In this document: positions 1 through 8,282 of the stretch, in pieces
Layout of the letters: each line of letters starts with the position of its first letter
How positions within the stretch are numbered: the first letter of the stretch is position 1
Source of the DNA: Methylocapsa aurea
GTDB taxonomy: Bacteria; Pseudomonadota; Alphaproteobacteria; Rhizobiales; Beijerinckiaceae
DNA: 64,000 nucleotides
Direction: 5' to 3'
NCBI RefSeq assembly: GCF_000746085.1
Contig: NZ_KN050804.1
Location: forward strand, 161,064 to 225,063
The notes under the pieces: model-generated
The model's database searches: none
What the model was told of the DNA's origin: nothing
Seen by the model: the letters and a program-made list of their open reading frames with translations, nothing else
Translations under genes and position numbers: made by a program

Positions 1-327
1 GACAAGCACGTCCGTCTCGTCGCCGACATCAACAGCGACGGCAAGGCCGACATCATAGGATTCGGCGACGACGGCGTTTGGACCGCGCTCTCGGCGGGAG
101 ATGGAGGCTTTGCCCCCGAGAAGTTCGTGCTCGCCAATATCGGTTTCAACCAGGGCTGGCGGCCGGACAAGCACGTTCGCCTCGTCGCCGACCTCAACAA
201 TGACCGCAGGGCGGACATCGTAGGATTCGGCGACGACGGCGTTTGGACCGCCCTGTCGGCGGGAGACGGAGGTTTTGCCCCAGAGAAATTCGTGCTCGCC
301 AATTTCGGTTTCAACCAAGGCTGGCGT
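1..327 (+). repeat. 165-bp tandem repeat inside the FG-GAP gene
   Basis: The unit beginning GACAAGCACGT at position 1 recurs at 166 with few substitutions, and a third copy of its end follows to about 327. The 165-bp period (55 codons) keeps the frame. Near-identity at DNA level suggests recent duplication or gene conversion. Confidence 0.8.
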
Positions 328-345
328 TTGTCGCCCAACCAATAG
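1..345 (+). CDS. FG-GAP/VCBS repeat protein, C-terminal end (partial)
   Basis: Open from the left edge to the TAG at 343-345, so only the last 114 residues are present. Two consecutive 55-residue units are nearly identical. Each carries an acidic calcium-loop motif (DINSDGKAD, DLNNDRRAD) followed by GFGDDGVWTAL and GFNQGWR. Such loops are typical of FG-GAP/VCBS beta-propeller blades, which are usually secreted or surface proteins that bind calcium. The protein stops shortly after the last GFNQGWR. The N-terminus and any export signal lie outside the window, so partner and substrate cannot be judged. Confidence 0.75.
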   Translation, partial: DKHVRLVADINSDGKADIIGFGDDGVWTALSAGDGGFAPEKFVLANIGFNQGWRPDKHVRLVADLNNDRRADIVGFGDDGVWTALSAGDGGFAPEKFVLANFGFNQGWRLSPNQ

Positions 346-698
346 AGCCCGGACCTCGCGCTTAAACGCGAGCGCGATTTTAAGGGCCACGACAACCGGC
401 CAAGGCCGCTTTGAGGCGGCTAAGCTAAGTGGTTGCGCGCAAGAAAGCCTCCCGAATGGAATTGACCATCGGGAGGCTCGCCGCATCAGCGGCCAAAGGC
501 GACGTCGTCACGCTTGACGATGCGCGACCATGCCTTAAAAAGGGGCGGCCTTTTTTGGGAGTTGGCGACTGTTGAGGGCGTGGTTGCGGATCGTCATTCA
601 GACCACGGCCCCATTCGCGAGGTGGCGGGAACTATGCTTCGCCAGCCAACTTCTTCGGAACGGGACAAAATCGCGGACCATGCCGTAGCCGGCGAACC
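346..698. other. Intergenic stretch without a supported gene
   Basis: No reading frame here has a convincing start, ribosome site or recognisable protein. The only structure I see is the hairpin at 446-478. Confidence 0.5.
446..478 (+). terminator. Hairpin downstream of the FG-GAP gene
   Basis: AGCCTCCCGA at 446-455 pairs perfectly with TCGGGAGGCT at 469-478. Three more pairs (TGG/CCA) form inside after a bulged A. No T-run follows, so it may be a stability hairpin or a REP-like element rather than a classical terminator. Confidence 0.4.
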
Positions 699-882
699 AT
701 GGGGCTGGAACGGAAAACACCGGCGAAGAAAGCGCTCGCCAAGAGCACGCTGTCAAAACAGCTTCCGGCAAAAAAGGCGACGGCCAAGAAACGCCCCCTG
801 ACATCCCTCGATCGCAACGAAGACGAGTGCAGCTAAGAAACTCGGCGCGAGAAAGACCACGTCCAAAAAGGCCGTGGGCTAG
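699..882 (+). pseudogene. Frameshifted Ala/Lys-rich histone-H1-like remnant
   Basis: One frame from ATG 699 reads through TPAKKALAKS and LPAKKATAKKRP to a TAA at 834-836. A second frame from about 814 continues in the same style (ATKTSAAKKLG, KTTSKKAVG) to a TAG at 880-882. Ala/Lys repeats of this kind are typical of the tails of bacterial histone-H1-like or AlgP-like DNA-binding proteins. The change of frame around 800-814 suggests a broken gene. Only the basic tail can be recognised, so the original protein is unknown. Confidence 0.4.
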
Positions 883-908
883 AAAAATCAGTGAATTGCC
901 GACAGCCC

Positions 909-1427
909 TCACAGCGTTTTATATTTGCGATGGACATAGCCGAGGCAGTCGCCTTCCGGGCCATATTCCACGGCCTCGACGGTCCCGATCATGACAAGAT
1001 GGGTCGCGATCTCTTTCGTCTCAATGAGGCGGCAGTCGAACGAGGCGACCGCGTTCTTGAGCGCCGGCGCGCCGGTCACGAGCTTGGCCCATTCGCCGCT
1101 GGTGAACCTTTCGTCGAGATGCTGATCGGTGCGGCCCGCGAAAATATTCGAAAGCGCTTCGTGCGAAGGGGCCAGCGTATTAATGCAGAAAACGCCATTT
1201 TCGATGATTCTGGCTGCGGAGGGAGAGTTTCCATTGATGCAAAACAGCATCATCGGCGGTTCGACCGTAATCGACGTCACGGAGGTCGCGGTGATCCCGC
1301 CAAGCCCCGCCGCGCCATCTGTGGTCACAATATGAACGGCGGCGGCCAGGCGGCTCATCGCTTCGCGAAACCGCGCCGGATCGACCCCAACTAAAACGTC
1401 GGACCGTCCAATGGTGGAATTTGTCAT
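909..1427 (-). CDS. Flavin reductase family protein
   Basis: A 172-residue protein matching the HpaC/RutF flavin reductase-like domain, which binds FMN or FAD and reduces it with NAD(P)H for partner monooxygenases. Seen: an N-terminal segment with AAAVHIVTTDG, then GITATSVTSITVEPPMM and FCINTLAPSH, the order usual for the split-barrel fold, and a C-terminal HRKYKTL. ATG 1427 is chosen because the longer frame needs a TTG at 1448. No monooxygenase lies beside it, so its partner is unknown. The next gene, livH, is divergent. Confidence 0.8.
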   Translation of the reverse strand: MTNSTIGRSDVLVGVDPARFREAMSRLAAAVHIVTTDGAAGLGGITATSVTSITVEPPMMLFCINGNSPSAARIIENGVFCINTLAPSHEALSNIFAGRTDQHLDERFTSGEWAKLVTGAPALKNAVASFDCRLIETKEIATHLVMIGTVEAVEYGPEGDCLGYVHRKYKTL

Positions 1428-1607
1428 ATTTCTCGCCAGGCTCCTCAACCAGACCGTCTTCGGCCAAAAAAAGCCGGAGACGGAGCACTTTCCTTGATAG
1501 CAAAGTCAGCCTTACAAACAAAGCGCGCGGTCGGCGCTCATTGAAGCCAAGCAATTGCCGCGCCGCGCATCAGCTCCAGGGCGCTTTCCACCGCCGCAAA
1601 ATCCCTT

Positions 1608-1706
1608 TAGAGCATTTTCAGGTGAAGTGGCCGCCGGTTCAGAAATTACGACAATACAAAAAGCTAGAGCGCATTCTAATTCCTTCGAATCTGAAAACGC
1701 TCTAGT
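1608..1706 (+). repeat. Dispersed palindromic repeat, copy 1 (divergent)
   Basis: Starts TAGAGCATTTTC and ends GCTCTAG, with the internal GGTTC core. It matches the 13085 and 61175 copies in layout but is diverged in the middle. It lies in the livH leader, 66 bp before the start codon. Confidence 0.7.
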
Positions 1707-1772
1707 TTCCGGCTTGGCGCATTGCCAGGCGTCGAAACGCGAGCGCCGCGCGGAACGCATCAAGGACGCCAA

Positions 1773-2690
1773 ATGGAGATCTTCCTGCAGCAATTGATCA
1801 ACGGCGTCACGCTGGGGTCGATCTATGGACTGATCGCCATCGGCTATACGATGGTTTTTGGCATTATCGGGATGGTGAACTTCGCTCATGGCGACGTTTT
1901 CATGGTTTCGACCTTCATCGCCCTGATTGCTTTTCTGGCGCTCACCCAGATCCTGGGCGCGACCTCCCTCCCCTTTTGCTTCATCGCGGTCCTCATTGGC
2001 GCCATGGTTCTGACCTCGCTCTGGAGCTATATGATCGAACGGCTGGCCTATCGCCGCCTTCGCGGATCGTTTCGCCTGGCGCCGCTGATCTCGGCGATCG
2101 GCATGTCGATTTTTCTGTCGAATTTGGTCTATGTCCTTCAGGGGCCGCGCAATAAATCCATGCCGCCCCTGTTCAACGACGTCATTCAGGTGACTCAAGG
2201 CGGCGGCTATGACGTCACGCTTTCGGTCAAGCAAATCCTGATCGTCGCCGTAACGGCGTTGCTGCTCGCCGGTTTCTGGCTCCTTGTGCAGAAAACATCG
2301 CTCGGGCGGGCTCAGCGCGCCTGCGAGCAGGACAGCCGGATGGCGGCCTTGCTCGGCATTGACGTCGACCGGACAATCTCCTTGACCTTCGTCATCGGCG
2401 CCGCTCTCGCAGCCGTCGCTGGCGTCCTCTACATGTTGTATTACGGCGTGGTGAATTCCAGCGATGGGTTCATCCCCGGCGTCAAGGCCTTCACCGCCGC
2501 CGTGCTCGGAGGAATCGGCTCGTTGCCCGGCGCCGTCCTCGGCGGCCTGCTGATCGGGCTGATCGAGACCTTCTGGTCGGCCTATTTCTCGAGCGATTAT
2601 AAGGACGTCGCCGCCTTCTCGATTCTTGCAGTCACGCTGATCTTCATGCCGTCGGGTCTGTTCGGCCGGCCGGACGTCGAGAAAGTGTGA
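1773..2690 (+). CDS. livH: Branched-chain amino acid ABC transporter permease LivH
   Basis: A 305-residue inner-membrane permease with about eight hydrophobic segments. It contains GLIAIGYTMVFGIIGMVNFA near the N-terminus and AVLGGIGSLPGAVLGG near the C-terminus, both characteristic of LivH. With LivM it forms the channel for branched-chain or related amino acids or amides. ATG 1773 is preferred to an upstream frame start because AAGGA sits about 7 bases before it and MEIFLQQLINGV is the usual N-terminus. It opens a tightly packed operon, and its stop overlaps the possible GTG start of livM. Confidence 0.93.
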   Translation: MEIFLQQLINGVTLGSIYGLIAIGYTMVFGIIGMVNFAHGDVFMVSTFIALIAFLALTQILGATSLPFCFIAVLIGAMVLTSLWSYMIERLAYRRLRGSFRLAPLISAIGMSIFLSNLVYVLQGPRNKSMPPLFNDVIQVTQGGGYDVTLSVKQILIVAVTALLLAGFWLLVQKTSLGRAQRACEQDSRMAALLGIDVDRTISLTFVIGAALAAVAGVLYMLYYGVVNSSDGFIPGVKAFTAAVLGGIGSLPGAVLGGLLIGLIETFWSAYFSSDYKDVAAFSILAVTLIFMPSGLFGRPDVEKV

Positions 2691-4072
2691 GCTTAAGAAT
2701 GCCGGAAGCCTCGCATAAACCGCGCCGACTCGCCCTGCGTCCGGCTCTGATCGGCGCGGCGAAAGCCGCCGCCCTAATGCTCGGCCTCGCGTTCCCGCTT
2801 CTCGCCTATCGCGCCGAGGCGGATTTTTCCAATCAGCTCGTCTTGCAGAGCCGCTGGTCCGCCGTCCTCTTTGCCGTAGCGACGGTCTTTGTCCTTCGCT
2901 TCGCATCCATCCTGTTCGCGCGCCAGGATAAGGCCGCGCCGCCCGCGCCGAAAAATCCATCGGCGATGCTGATCCGTTTGACCGGGCTCGCGCGCTTCGC
3001 CTCATTGGGCGGCATCGCCTGCCTGATCGCCTTTCCGATTGTCATGCTGGCGCTGTTTGGAGCCGCTGGATCGCTGAAATGGATCGATAATTTCGGCATT
3101 CAGATCTTGATTTACGTCATGCTCGGATGGGGCCTCAATATCGTGGTCGGCCTCGCCGGGCTGCTCGATCTCGGCTATGTCGCCTTCTATGCGGTCGGCG
3201 CTTATTCCTATGCCTTGCTTTCGACCACATGGGGTTGGTCGTTTTGGATCTGCCTGCCGGTCGCCGGCCTGCTCGCGGCCTTTTGGGGCGTCATGCTGGG
3301 CTTCCCGGTCTTGCGACTGCGCGGCGATTATCTCGCGATCGTCACTTTGGCCTTTGGCGAAATCATTCGGATCGTTCTCACCAACTGGACCGCGCTGACC
3401 AATGGCGACTCCGGCATTGGCTCGATCCCCCGCATCAGCTTCTTCGGCTTGCCCTTTGTCGCGGGGCCTAGCGGATTCGCCGCCCATTTCGGGCTCGCAT
3501 ATGCGCCGATCCATCGGGTGATCTTTCTTTTCTATCTTGTCCTCGCTCTGGCGCTGCTGACGAATTTCGTGACCTTGCGGCTGCGCCGCCTGCCGATCGG
3601 ACGCGCCTGGGAGGCCCTGCGCGAGGACGAGATCGCCTGCCGTTCGCTGGGGATCGACACGGTGACGACGAAACTCACCGCCTTCGCGCTCGGGGCGCTG
3701 GTCGCCGGACTCGCCGGCGCCGTCTTCGCCGCGCGGCAAAATTTCGTTTCTCCCTCGAGCTTCACCTTTCTCGAATCGGCGACCATCCTTGCCATCGTCG
3801 TTCTGGGCGGCAGAGGCTCGCAGCTCGGCGTCGCGCTCGCCGCGACCGGCATTATCGGCGGCTCCGAATTGCTGCGCGAGCTCGACGGCCTCAAGCGCAT
3901 TTTTGGCGACGCCTTCGATCCAACCCAATATCGCATGCTCATCGTTGGCTTCGCCATGGTGGTCATGATGAACTGGAAGCCGCGCGGGCTCATCGCCATC
4001 CGCACGCCGTCGATTTTTTTATTCAAACGAAAGCCCATCGTCGGCGCGCTCGCCAAAGAGGGCCATGGCTGA
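2687..4072 (+). CDS. livM: Branched-chain amino acid ABC transporter permease LivM
   Basis: Second membrane subunit, 461 residues with about ten hydrophobic segments. It has the LivM signature from GLNIVVGLAGLLDLGYVAFY through LRLRGDYLAIVTLAFGEIIR. The N-terminal 100 residues form an extra membrane region common in the longer LivM form of Hyphomicrobiales. The start is either GTG 2687, overlapping the livH stop by 4 bases, or ATG 2699. Neither has a strong ribosome site, and translational coupling to livH is likely. Confidence 0.93.
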   Translation: MSLRMPEASHKPRRLALRPALIGAAKAAALMLGLAFPLLAYRAEADFSNQLVLQSRWSAVLFAVATVFVLRFASILFARQDKAAPPAPKNPSAMLIRLTGLARFASLGGIACLIAFPIVMLALFGAAGSLKWIDNFGIQILIYVMLGWGLNIVVGLAGLLDLGYVAFYAVGAYSYALLSTTWGWSFWICLPVAGLLAAFWGVMLGFPVLRLRGDYLAIVTLAFGEIIRIVLTNWTALTNGDSGIGSIPRISFFGLPFVAGPSGFAAHFGLAYAPIHRVIFLFYLVLALALLTNFVTLRLRRLPIGRAWEALREDEIACRSLGIDTVTTKLTAFALGALVAGLAGAVFAARQNFVSPSSFTFLESATILAIVVLGGRGSQLGVALAATGIIGGSELLRELDGLKRIFGDAFDPTQYRMLIVGFAMVVMMNWKPRGLIAIRTPSIFLFKRKPIVGALAKEGHG

Positions 4073-4992
4073 TGCGCTGGAACAACGCGCCACTGCTCAC
4101 GGTCGAACATTTGACGATGCGCTTTGGCGGCCTCACCGCCGTCGACGATCTCGATTTCAGCGTCGGACGCGGCGACATCACCGCCTTGATCGGGCCGAAT
4201 GGGGCCGGCAAGACGACGGTCTTTAATTGCATCACCGGCTTCTACAAGCCGAGCGCCGGGCGGCTCGCCCTGGCCCGCACCGGATCTGCCGCGCCGGAAG
4301 ATGTCCTGGCCCTGACCAGAACAGGAAGACGCCATGCTAAAACGCCGAGCGGCGACATATTCCTGCTCGAACGCATGGCGGATTTCGAAATCGCCCGGCT
4401 GGCTGGAATCGCCCGCACGTTTCAAAACATTCGCCTCTTCGCCGGCATGACCTTGGTCGAGAATCTCATCGTCGCGCAGCATAATCCCTTGATGGCGGCG
4501 TCCGGCTTCGGCCTGCTCGGCCTGATCGGGTCCCGCTTCTATCGCTCCCGCGAAAAACAGGCGGTCGAAAAGGCCCGCTATTGGCTCGACAAACTGGATC
4601 TTTTGGCGCGCGCCGACGATCCGGCCGGCGCGCTGCCTTATGGCGCGCAGCGCCGGCTGGAGATCGCCAGGGCCATGTGCTCGCGCCCGACCCTGCTCTG
4701 CCTCGATGAACCGGCCGCCGGACTGAACCCGCGCGAATCGAGCGAACTCAACGCTCTCCTGCGATCGATCCGCGACGAACACGATACCTCCGTGCTCCTG
4801 ATCGAACATGACATGTCGGTCGTGATGGAAATCTCCGACCATGTCATCGTTCTGGATTACGGCCAGAAAATCGCCGACGGCGCCCCAGCGGACATCCGGC
4901 GGGACCCGAACGTCATCAAGGCCTATCTTGGCGTCGAGGACGAGGTCCCGGCGACGACAGCCGGAATCGGCGCATGCGGGATCGGCGCATGA
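4072..4992 (+). CDS. livG: Branched-chain amino acid ABC transporter ATPase LivG (with insert)
   Basis: Cytoplasmic ATPase of 306 residues. Walker A is GPNGAGKTT, the LivG-specific IARTFQNIRLF follows, then Walker B CLDEPAAGLNP and the switch histidine in IEHDMSVV. The ATG overlaps the livM stop (TGATG). Compared with E. coli LivG there are about 27 extra residues between Walker A and the Q-loop, around positions 68-100 and partly hydrophilic (TRTGRRHAKTPSGD). Part of this, GDIFLLERMADFEIAR, is a common extension in rhizobial LivG; the first half looks unusual. The signature loop reads LPYGAQRRLEIARAM, as usual for LivG. Confidence 0.92.
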   Translation: MRWNNAPLLTVEHLTMRFGGLTAVDDLDFSVGRGDITALIGPNGAGKTTVFNCITGFYKPSAGRLALARTGSAAPEDVLALTRTGRRHAKTPSGDIFLLERMADFEIARLAGIARTFQNIRLFAGMTLVENLIVAQHNPLMAASGFGLLGLIGSRFYRSREKQAVEKARYWLDKLDLLARADDPAGALPYGAQRRLEIARAMCSRPTLLCLDEPAAGLNPRESSELNALLRSIRDEHDTSVLLIEHDMSVVMEISDHVIVLDYGQKIADGAPADIRRDPNVIKAYLGVEDEVPATTAGIGACGIGA

Positions 4993-5723
4993 AGGCGGCG
5001 CTCCCCAAACTCCTGTTGTCGGTTCATGGCGTCAAGGCGTTCTATGGCAATATCATCGCCCTGAAAGGCGTCGACCTCACCATCAACGAGGGCGAAATCG
5101 TCGCCCTGATCGGCGCCAATGGCGCCGGCAAGACGACTTTGATGATGACGATCTTCGGCAACCCGCGCGCGCAAGAAGGCGCGATCCTTTTCGAGCAGCG
5201 CGACATAGCCGCGATGAAAACCCATGACATCGCGAGACTCGGGCTCGCCCAATCGCCGGAAGGGCGGCGGATTTTTCCGCGCATGACGGTCTATGAGAAT
5301 TTGCAAATGGGCGCGGCGATCAGCGGCCAGGCGCATTTTGCCGCCGATCTCGAACGCGTCTTTACCATTTTTCCTCGGCTAAAGGAGCGCTCCAGCCAGC
5401 GCGGCGGCACATTGTCGGGCGGCGAGCAACAGATGCTGGCGATCGGGCGCGCCTTGATGAGCCGGCCGCGGCTGCTCATGCTGGATGAGCCCTCGCTTGG
5501 CCTGGCGCCGCTCATCGTCAAGCAGATCTTCGACGTCATCGCGGCGCTGAACAAAGAGGAGGGCCTGACCGTCTTCCTAGTCGAGCAGAACGCCTACCAT
5601 GCCTTGAAACTCGCCGACCGCGGCTATGTCATGGTCAATGGGCTGATTACTTTATCGGGGAGCGGGCGCGAGCTCCTGGCGCGGCCGGAAATCCGCGCCG
5701 CCTATCTCGAGGGCGGCCATTGA
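4989..5723 (+). CDS. livF: Branched-chain amino acid ABC transporter ATPase LivF
   Basis: Second ATPase, 244 residues, pairing with LivG. Walker A GANGAGKTT, then the LivF-typical LGLAQSPEGRRIFPRMTV, signature LSGGEQQMLAIGRALM and Walker B LMLDEPSLGLAP are all intact. ATG 4989 overlaps the livG stop (ATGA). An upstream in-frame ATG at 4974 would sit inside livG and is less likely. The end overlaps the TTG start of the next small gene. Confidence 0.93.
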   Translation: MKAALPKLLLSVHGVKAFYGNIIALKGVDLTINEGEIVALIGANGAGKTTLMMTIFGNPRAQEGAILFEQRDIAAMKTHDIARLGLAQSPEGRRIFPRMTVYENLQMGAAISGQAHFAADLERVFTIFPRLKERSSQRGGTLSGGEQQMLAIGRALMSRPRLLMLDEPSLGLAPLIVKQIFDVIAALNKEEGLTVFLVEQNAYHALKLADRGYVMVNGLITLSGSGRELLARPEIRAAYLEGGH

Positions 5724-6064
5724 CGCCGGCCTTTCTCTTTGACGATGGCGGCAAGGGGCTGTTTGTCTTTCTCGGCATCAGCGTCATTCTTGGCGGCTTG
5801 GCGGCCTTCAGCACCGGCCGGGCGCTCGCCAGGAATTGGCGCCCGCTCTGGCTGGCGTTCGCCTATGGCCTGCCGCTCGCCGCCGCGATGCGCTTTCTGC
5901 ACTACGCTCTCTTCGAGGAGCGGCTCTTGTCAGCGCAAGCCTATGCGCTTGACTTCCTGGTCGCCGCCAGCTTCGCCTGGCTAGGGTTCAAGCTCACTCG
6001 CGGGAGCCAGATGAAGAAACAATATCGCTGGATCGGCGCCAAACACGCTTGCAAGCAGGACTGA
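5720..6064 (+). CDS. Small membrane protein of the liv operon (DUF6867-like)
   Basis: 114 residues with three hydrophobic segments, separated by TGRALARNWRPLW and MRFLHYALFEERLLS, and a charged tail with MKKQYRWIGAK. From memory this pattern is the DUF6867 family, which in Hyphomicrobiales sits between livF and the binding-protein gene, exactly as here. The frame begins at TTG 5720, overlapping the livF stop, which suggests coupled translation. The function is unknown; a role in assembling or tuning the transporter is inferred from position only. Confidence 0.7.
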   Translation: MTPAFLFDDGGKGLFVFLGISVILGGLAAFSTGRALARNWRPLWLAFAYGLPLAAAMRFLHYALFEERLLSAQAYALDFLVAASFAWLGFKLTRGSQMKKQYRWIGAKHACKQD

Positions 6065-6083
6065 AAGCAAGAGGGAATGAGGC

Positions 6084-7211
6084 ATGAAACATCTGACTGC
6101 AAGGATCAGGATCGCGGCGCTCGCCGCCGCCATTGTTTCCCTGGCCGGCGCCGCGCAGGCGCAGGTCAAGATCGGCGTTGGCGGCCCGGTCACCGGTCCT
6201 GATGCGACCTTTGGCGCGCAGTTGCGGATGGGCGTCGAACAGGCGGTCGAAGACATTAACGCGGCGGGCGGAATCCTTGGCCAGCGATTGGTCCTGTCGG
6301 TTGGCGACGACGGCGCAGATCCCAAGCAAGGCGTCTCGATCGCCAATAAATTCGTCGGCGATCAGGTGCGTTTCGTCGTCGGCCATTTCAATTCCGGCGT
6401 GACGATGCCCGCCACGGAAATCTACGCCGAGAACGCCGTCTTGGCGATCACGCCGGCCTCGACCAATCCGAAGATAACCGAACGCGGCCTCGAGACGATC
6501 TTTCGAACCTGCGGCCGGGACGATCAACAAGGCAAGGTCGCGGCCCAGTTCCTCGTCGCCCAGGGCGCGAAGAAAATAGCCATCATCCATGACAAGAGCA
6601 CTTATGGGAAAGGCCTTGCCGACGAGACGCGCAAGAACCTCGAGGCGGCTGGCGTGAAGCCGGTCCTCTACGAAGCGCTCAACAAGGGCGAGAAGGACTA
6701 TTCGGCCATCGTCTCCAAGATCAAGGCTTCCGGGGCGGACATCGTCTATTGGGGCGGCGTCCATACCGAGGGGGGACTGCTCGCGCGCCAGATGCGCGGC
6801 CAAGGGGTGAGCGCCGCGCTAATGGGCGGCGATGGAATAGCCTCGGATGAATTCGCCGCGATCGGCGGCCCTGGCGTCGAAGGCAGCTTCATGACCTTTC
6901 CGCCCGACCCCCGCAACCGGCCGGAAGCCGCGAAAGTCGTGCAGGAGTTCAAGGCCAAAAACTTCAACCCCGAAACCTATACGCTCTATTCCTACGCCGC
7001 CGTCGAGATCATCAAACAGGCCGCCGAGGCGGCGAAATCGGCCGATCCGATGGAGGTGGCGAAGGTCATGCATTCGGGCGCGACCTTCAAGACCGTCGTC
7101 GGCGACCTCGGCTATGACAAGAAAGGAGACGTCACCCGCGCGGACTATGTCGTCTATGTCTGGAAGAAGGGGCCGGACGGCAAGATCAGCTATTACGAAG
7201 TCGAACGATAG
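6084..7211 (+). CDS. livJ: Branched-chain amino acid ABC transporter substrate-binding protein
   Basis: Periplasmic binding protein of 375 residues with an N-terminal signal peptide (hydrophobic core AALAAAIVSLAGAAQA, likely cut after AQA). The Leu/Ile/Val-binding fold is clear from KIGVGGPVTGPDATFGAQ, GVEQAVEDINAAGGILGQ, VGDDGADPKQGV and TYGKGLADE. AAGAGGGA lies a few bases before the ATG. It is last in the liv operon and supplies ligand to LivHMGF. Ligand specificity (leucine group, amide or urea) cannot be told from sequence alone. Confidence 0.92.
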   Translation: MKHLTARIRIAALAAAIVSLAGAAQAQVKIGVGGPVTGPDATFGAQLRMGVEQAVEDINAAGGILGQRLVLSVGDDGADPKQGVSIANKFVGDQVRFVVGHFNSGVTMPATEIYAENAVLAITPASTNPKITERGLETIFRTCGRDDQQGKVAAQFLVAQGAKKIAIIHDKSTYGKGLADETRKNLEAAGVKPVLYEALNKGEKDYSAIVSKIKASGADIVYWGGVHTEGGLLARQMRGQGVSAALMGGDGIASDEFAAIGGPGVEGSFMTFPPDPRNRPEAAKVVQEFKAKNFNPETYTLYSYAAVEIIKQAAEAAKSADPMEVAKVMHSGATFKTVVGDLGYDKKGDVTRADYVVYVWKKGPDGKISYYEVER

Positions 7212-7226
7212 CCGTCGGCAGGGCGA

Positions 7227-7958
7227 TCAGCCGATGGTGGCGAGGCTGGGGAAAGTCTGCAGCAGCCAAAAAGAAACATCCTGAACCGATCCGGTCAGGA
7301 AGGCGACGCCGGTCAAGACCAAAAGAAGTCCAACCACCCGCTCAAGCACGCCAAAATAGCGCCTGAAACGCTTGATCAAACGAACAAAGGGCTCTATCGC
7401 CAGCGCCGCCAGAAAAAACGGCAGGCCGAGCCCGCCTGAATAGGCCCCGAGCAGCGCGGCGCCTTTGCCGGCCGTCTCCTGCGAGGCGGCGACGGCGAGA
7501 ATCGCTGCGAGAATAGGACCGATGCAGGGCGTCCAACCGAAAGCGAAGGCCAGCCCCATGACATAGGCGCCCCAGGTCCCAACCGGCCTCTGCACTTCGA
7601 GGCGCGCCTCGCGATATAGCAGGGCGAAGCGGAACACGCCCAAGAAATGGAATCCCATGACAATGATCGCGAATCCGGCGAGAAGCGAGAGAAGCCTGAG
7701 ATGCTCGCGCAAGACCTGGCCGAACACCGAAGCCGTCGCCCCAAGCCCGACAAACACCGTCGAAAAGCCGCAAATGAAAAGCGCCGCGGCGATGAGAATG
7801 TCTCGCCGCGCCCGGCTTTCGCGGCGGGTCGCGACCTCCTCGATCGTCGTTCCGGCGAGAAAGGTGAGGTAGGGCGGCACCAAGGGCAGCACGCAAGGGC
7901 TCAAGAACGACAAGAGACCAGCGAGTGCGGCGGCGGGAAGGGTGACATCATTTGTCAT
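7227..7958 (-). CDS. ccdA: Cytochrome c biogenesis protein CcdA
   Basis: 243-residue membrane protein of the CcdA/DsbD-beta family. It carries reducing power from cytoplasmic thioredoxin to periplasmic thiol-disulfide proteins, for example in cytochrome c maturation. The two conserved redox cysteines are present: C22 in LSPCVLPLVPPY and C145 in GWTPCIGPIL. There are about six hydrophobic segments. The start at 7958 (MTNDVTLPAAAL) is chosen over 8030 because the first 24 residues of the longer frame are basic and unlike the family. It converges on livJ with 15 bases between. Confidence 0.9.
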   Translation of the reverse strand: MTNDVTLPAAALAGLLSFLSPCVLPLVPPYLTFLAGTTIEEVATRRESRARRDILIAAALFICGFSTVFVGLGATASVFGQVLREHLRLLSLLAGFAIIVMGFHFLGVFRFALLYREARLEVQRPVGTWGAYVMGLAFAFGWTPCIGPILAAILAVAASQETAGKGAALLGAYSGGLGLPFFLAALAIEPFVRLIKRFRRYFGVLERVVGLLLVLTGVAFLTGSVQDVSFWLLQTFPSLATIG

Positions 7959-8282
7959 GCGCGCTTTTAGCCGGTCCCGGCGCCAGGGGAAAGCCGCAAC
8001 AGCGCCGGATGGCCGGGCGCGGGGAGCCAATTTCGTAAAATAGGCGTGATAGCGTTAAGCCTCTCCAGCCGCGCTCTCCAGGACGGCCTTCTATGAGGGG
8101 GCCCAAGGTTTGCTTCAGAAAAGATCCCTTTTACAGGAAAGGTCCCTATTGAAAAAAATCGATGCCGCCATCTTGCAGTTTCCCGCCCTCGCCGGGCTCT
8201 CGATTTGCGCGCCCCTTAGCTCCTGCGGGCGGCATTCACGCGCGGGCGCCAGGCTTGGCGCAATGAGCGAGCCTGCGCCGCG

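Noticed and set aside
8162-8266. Short + strand frame before the flippase gene
   Set aside because: 34 codons, Pro/Ala/Arg-rich, no ribosome site; looks like a chance frame in GC-rich DNA.
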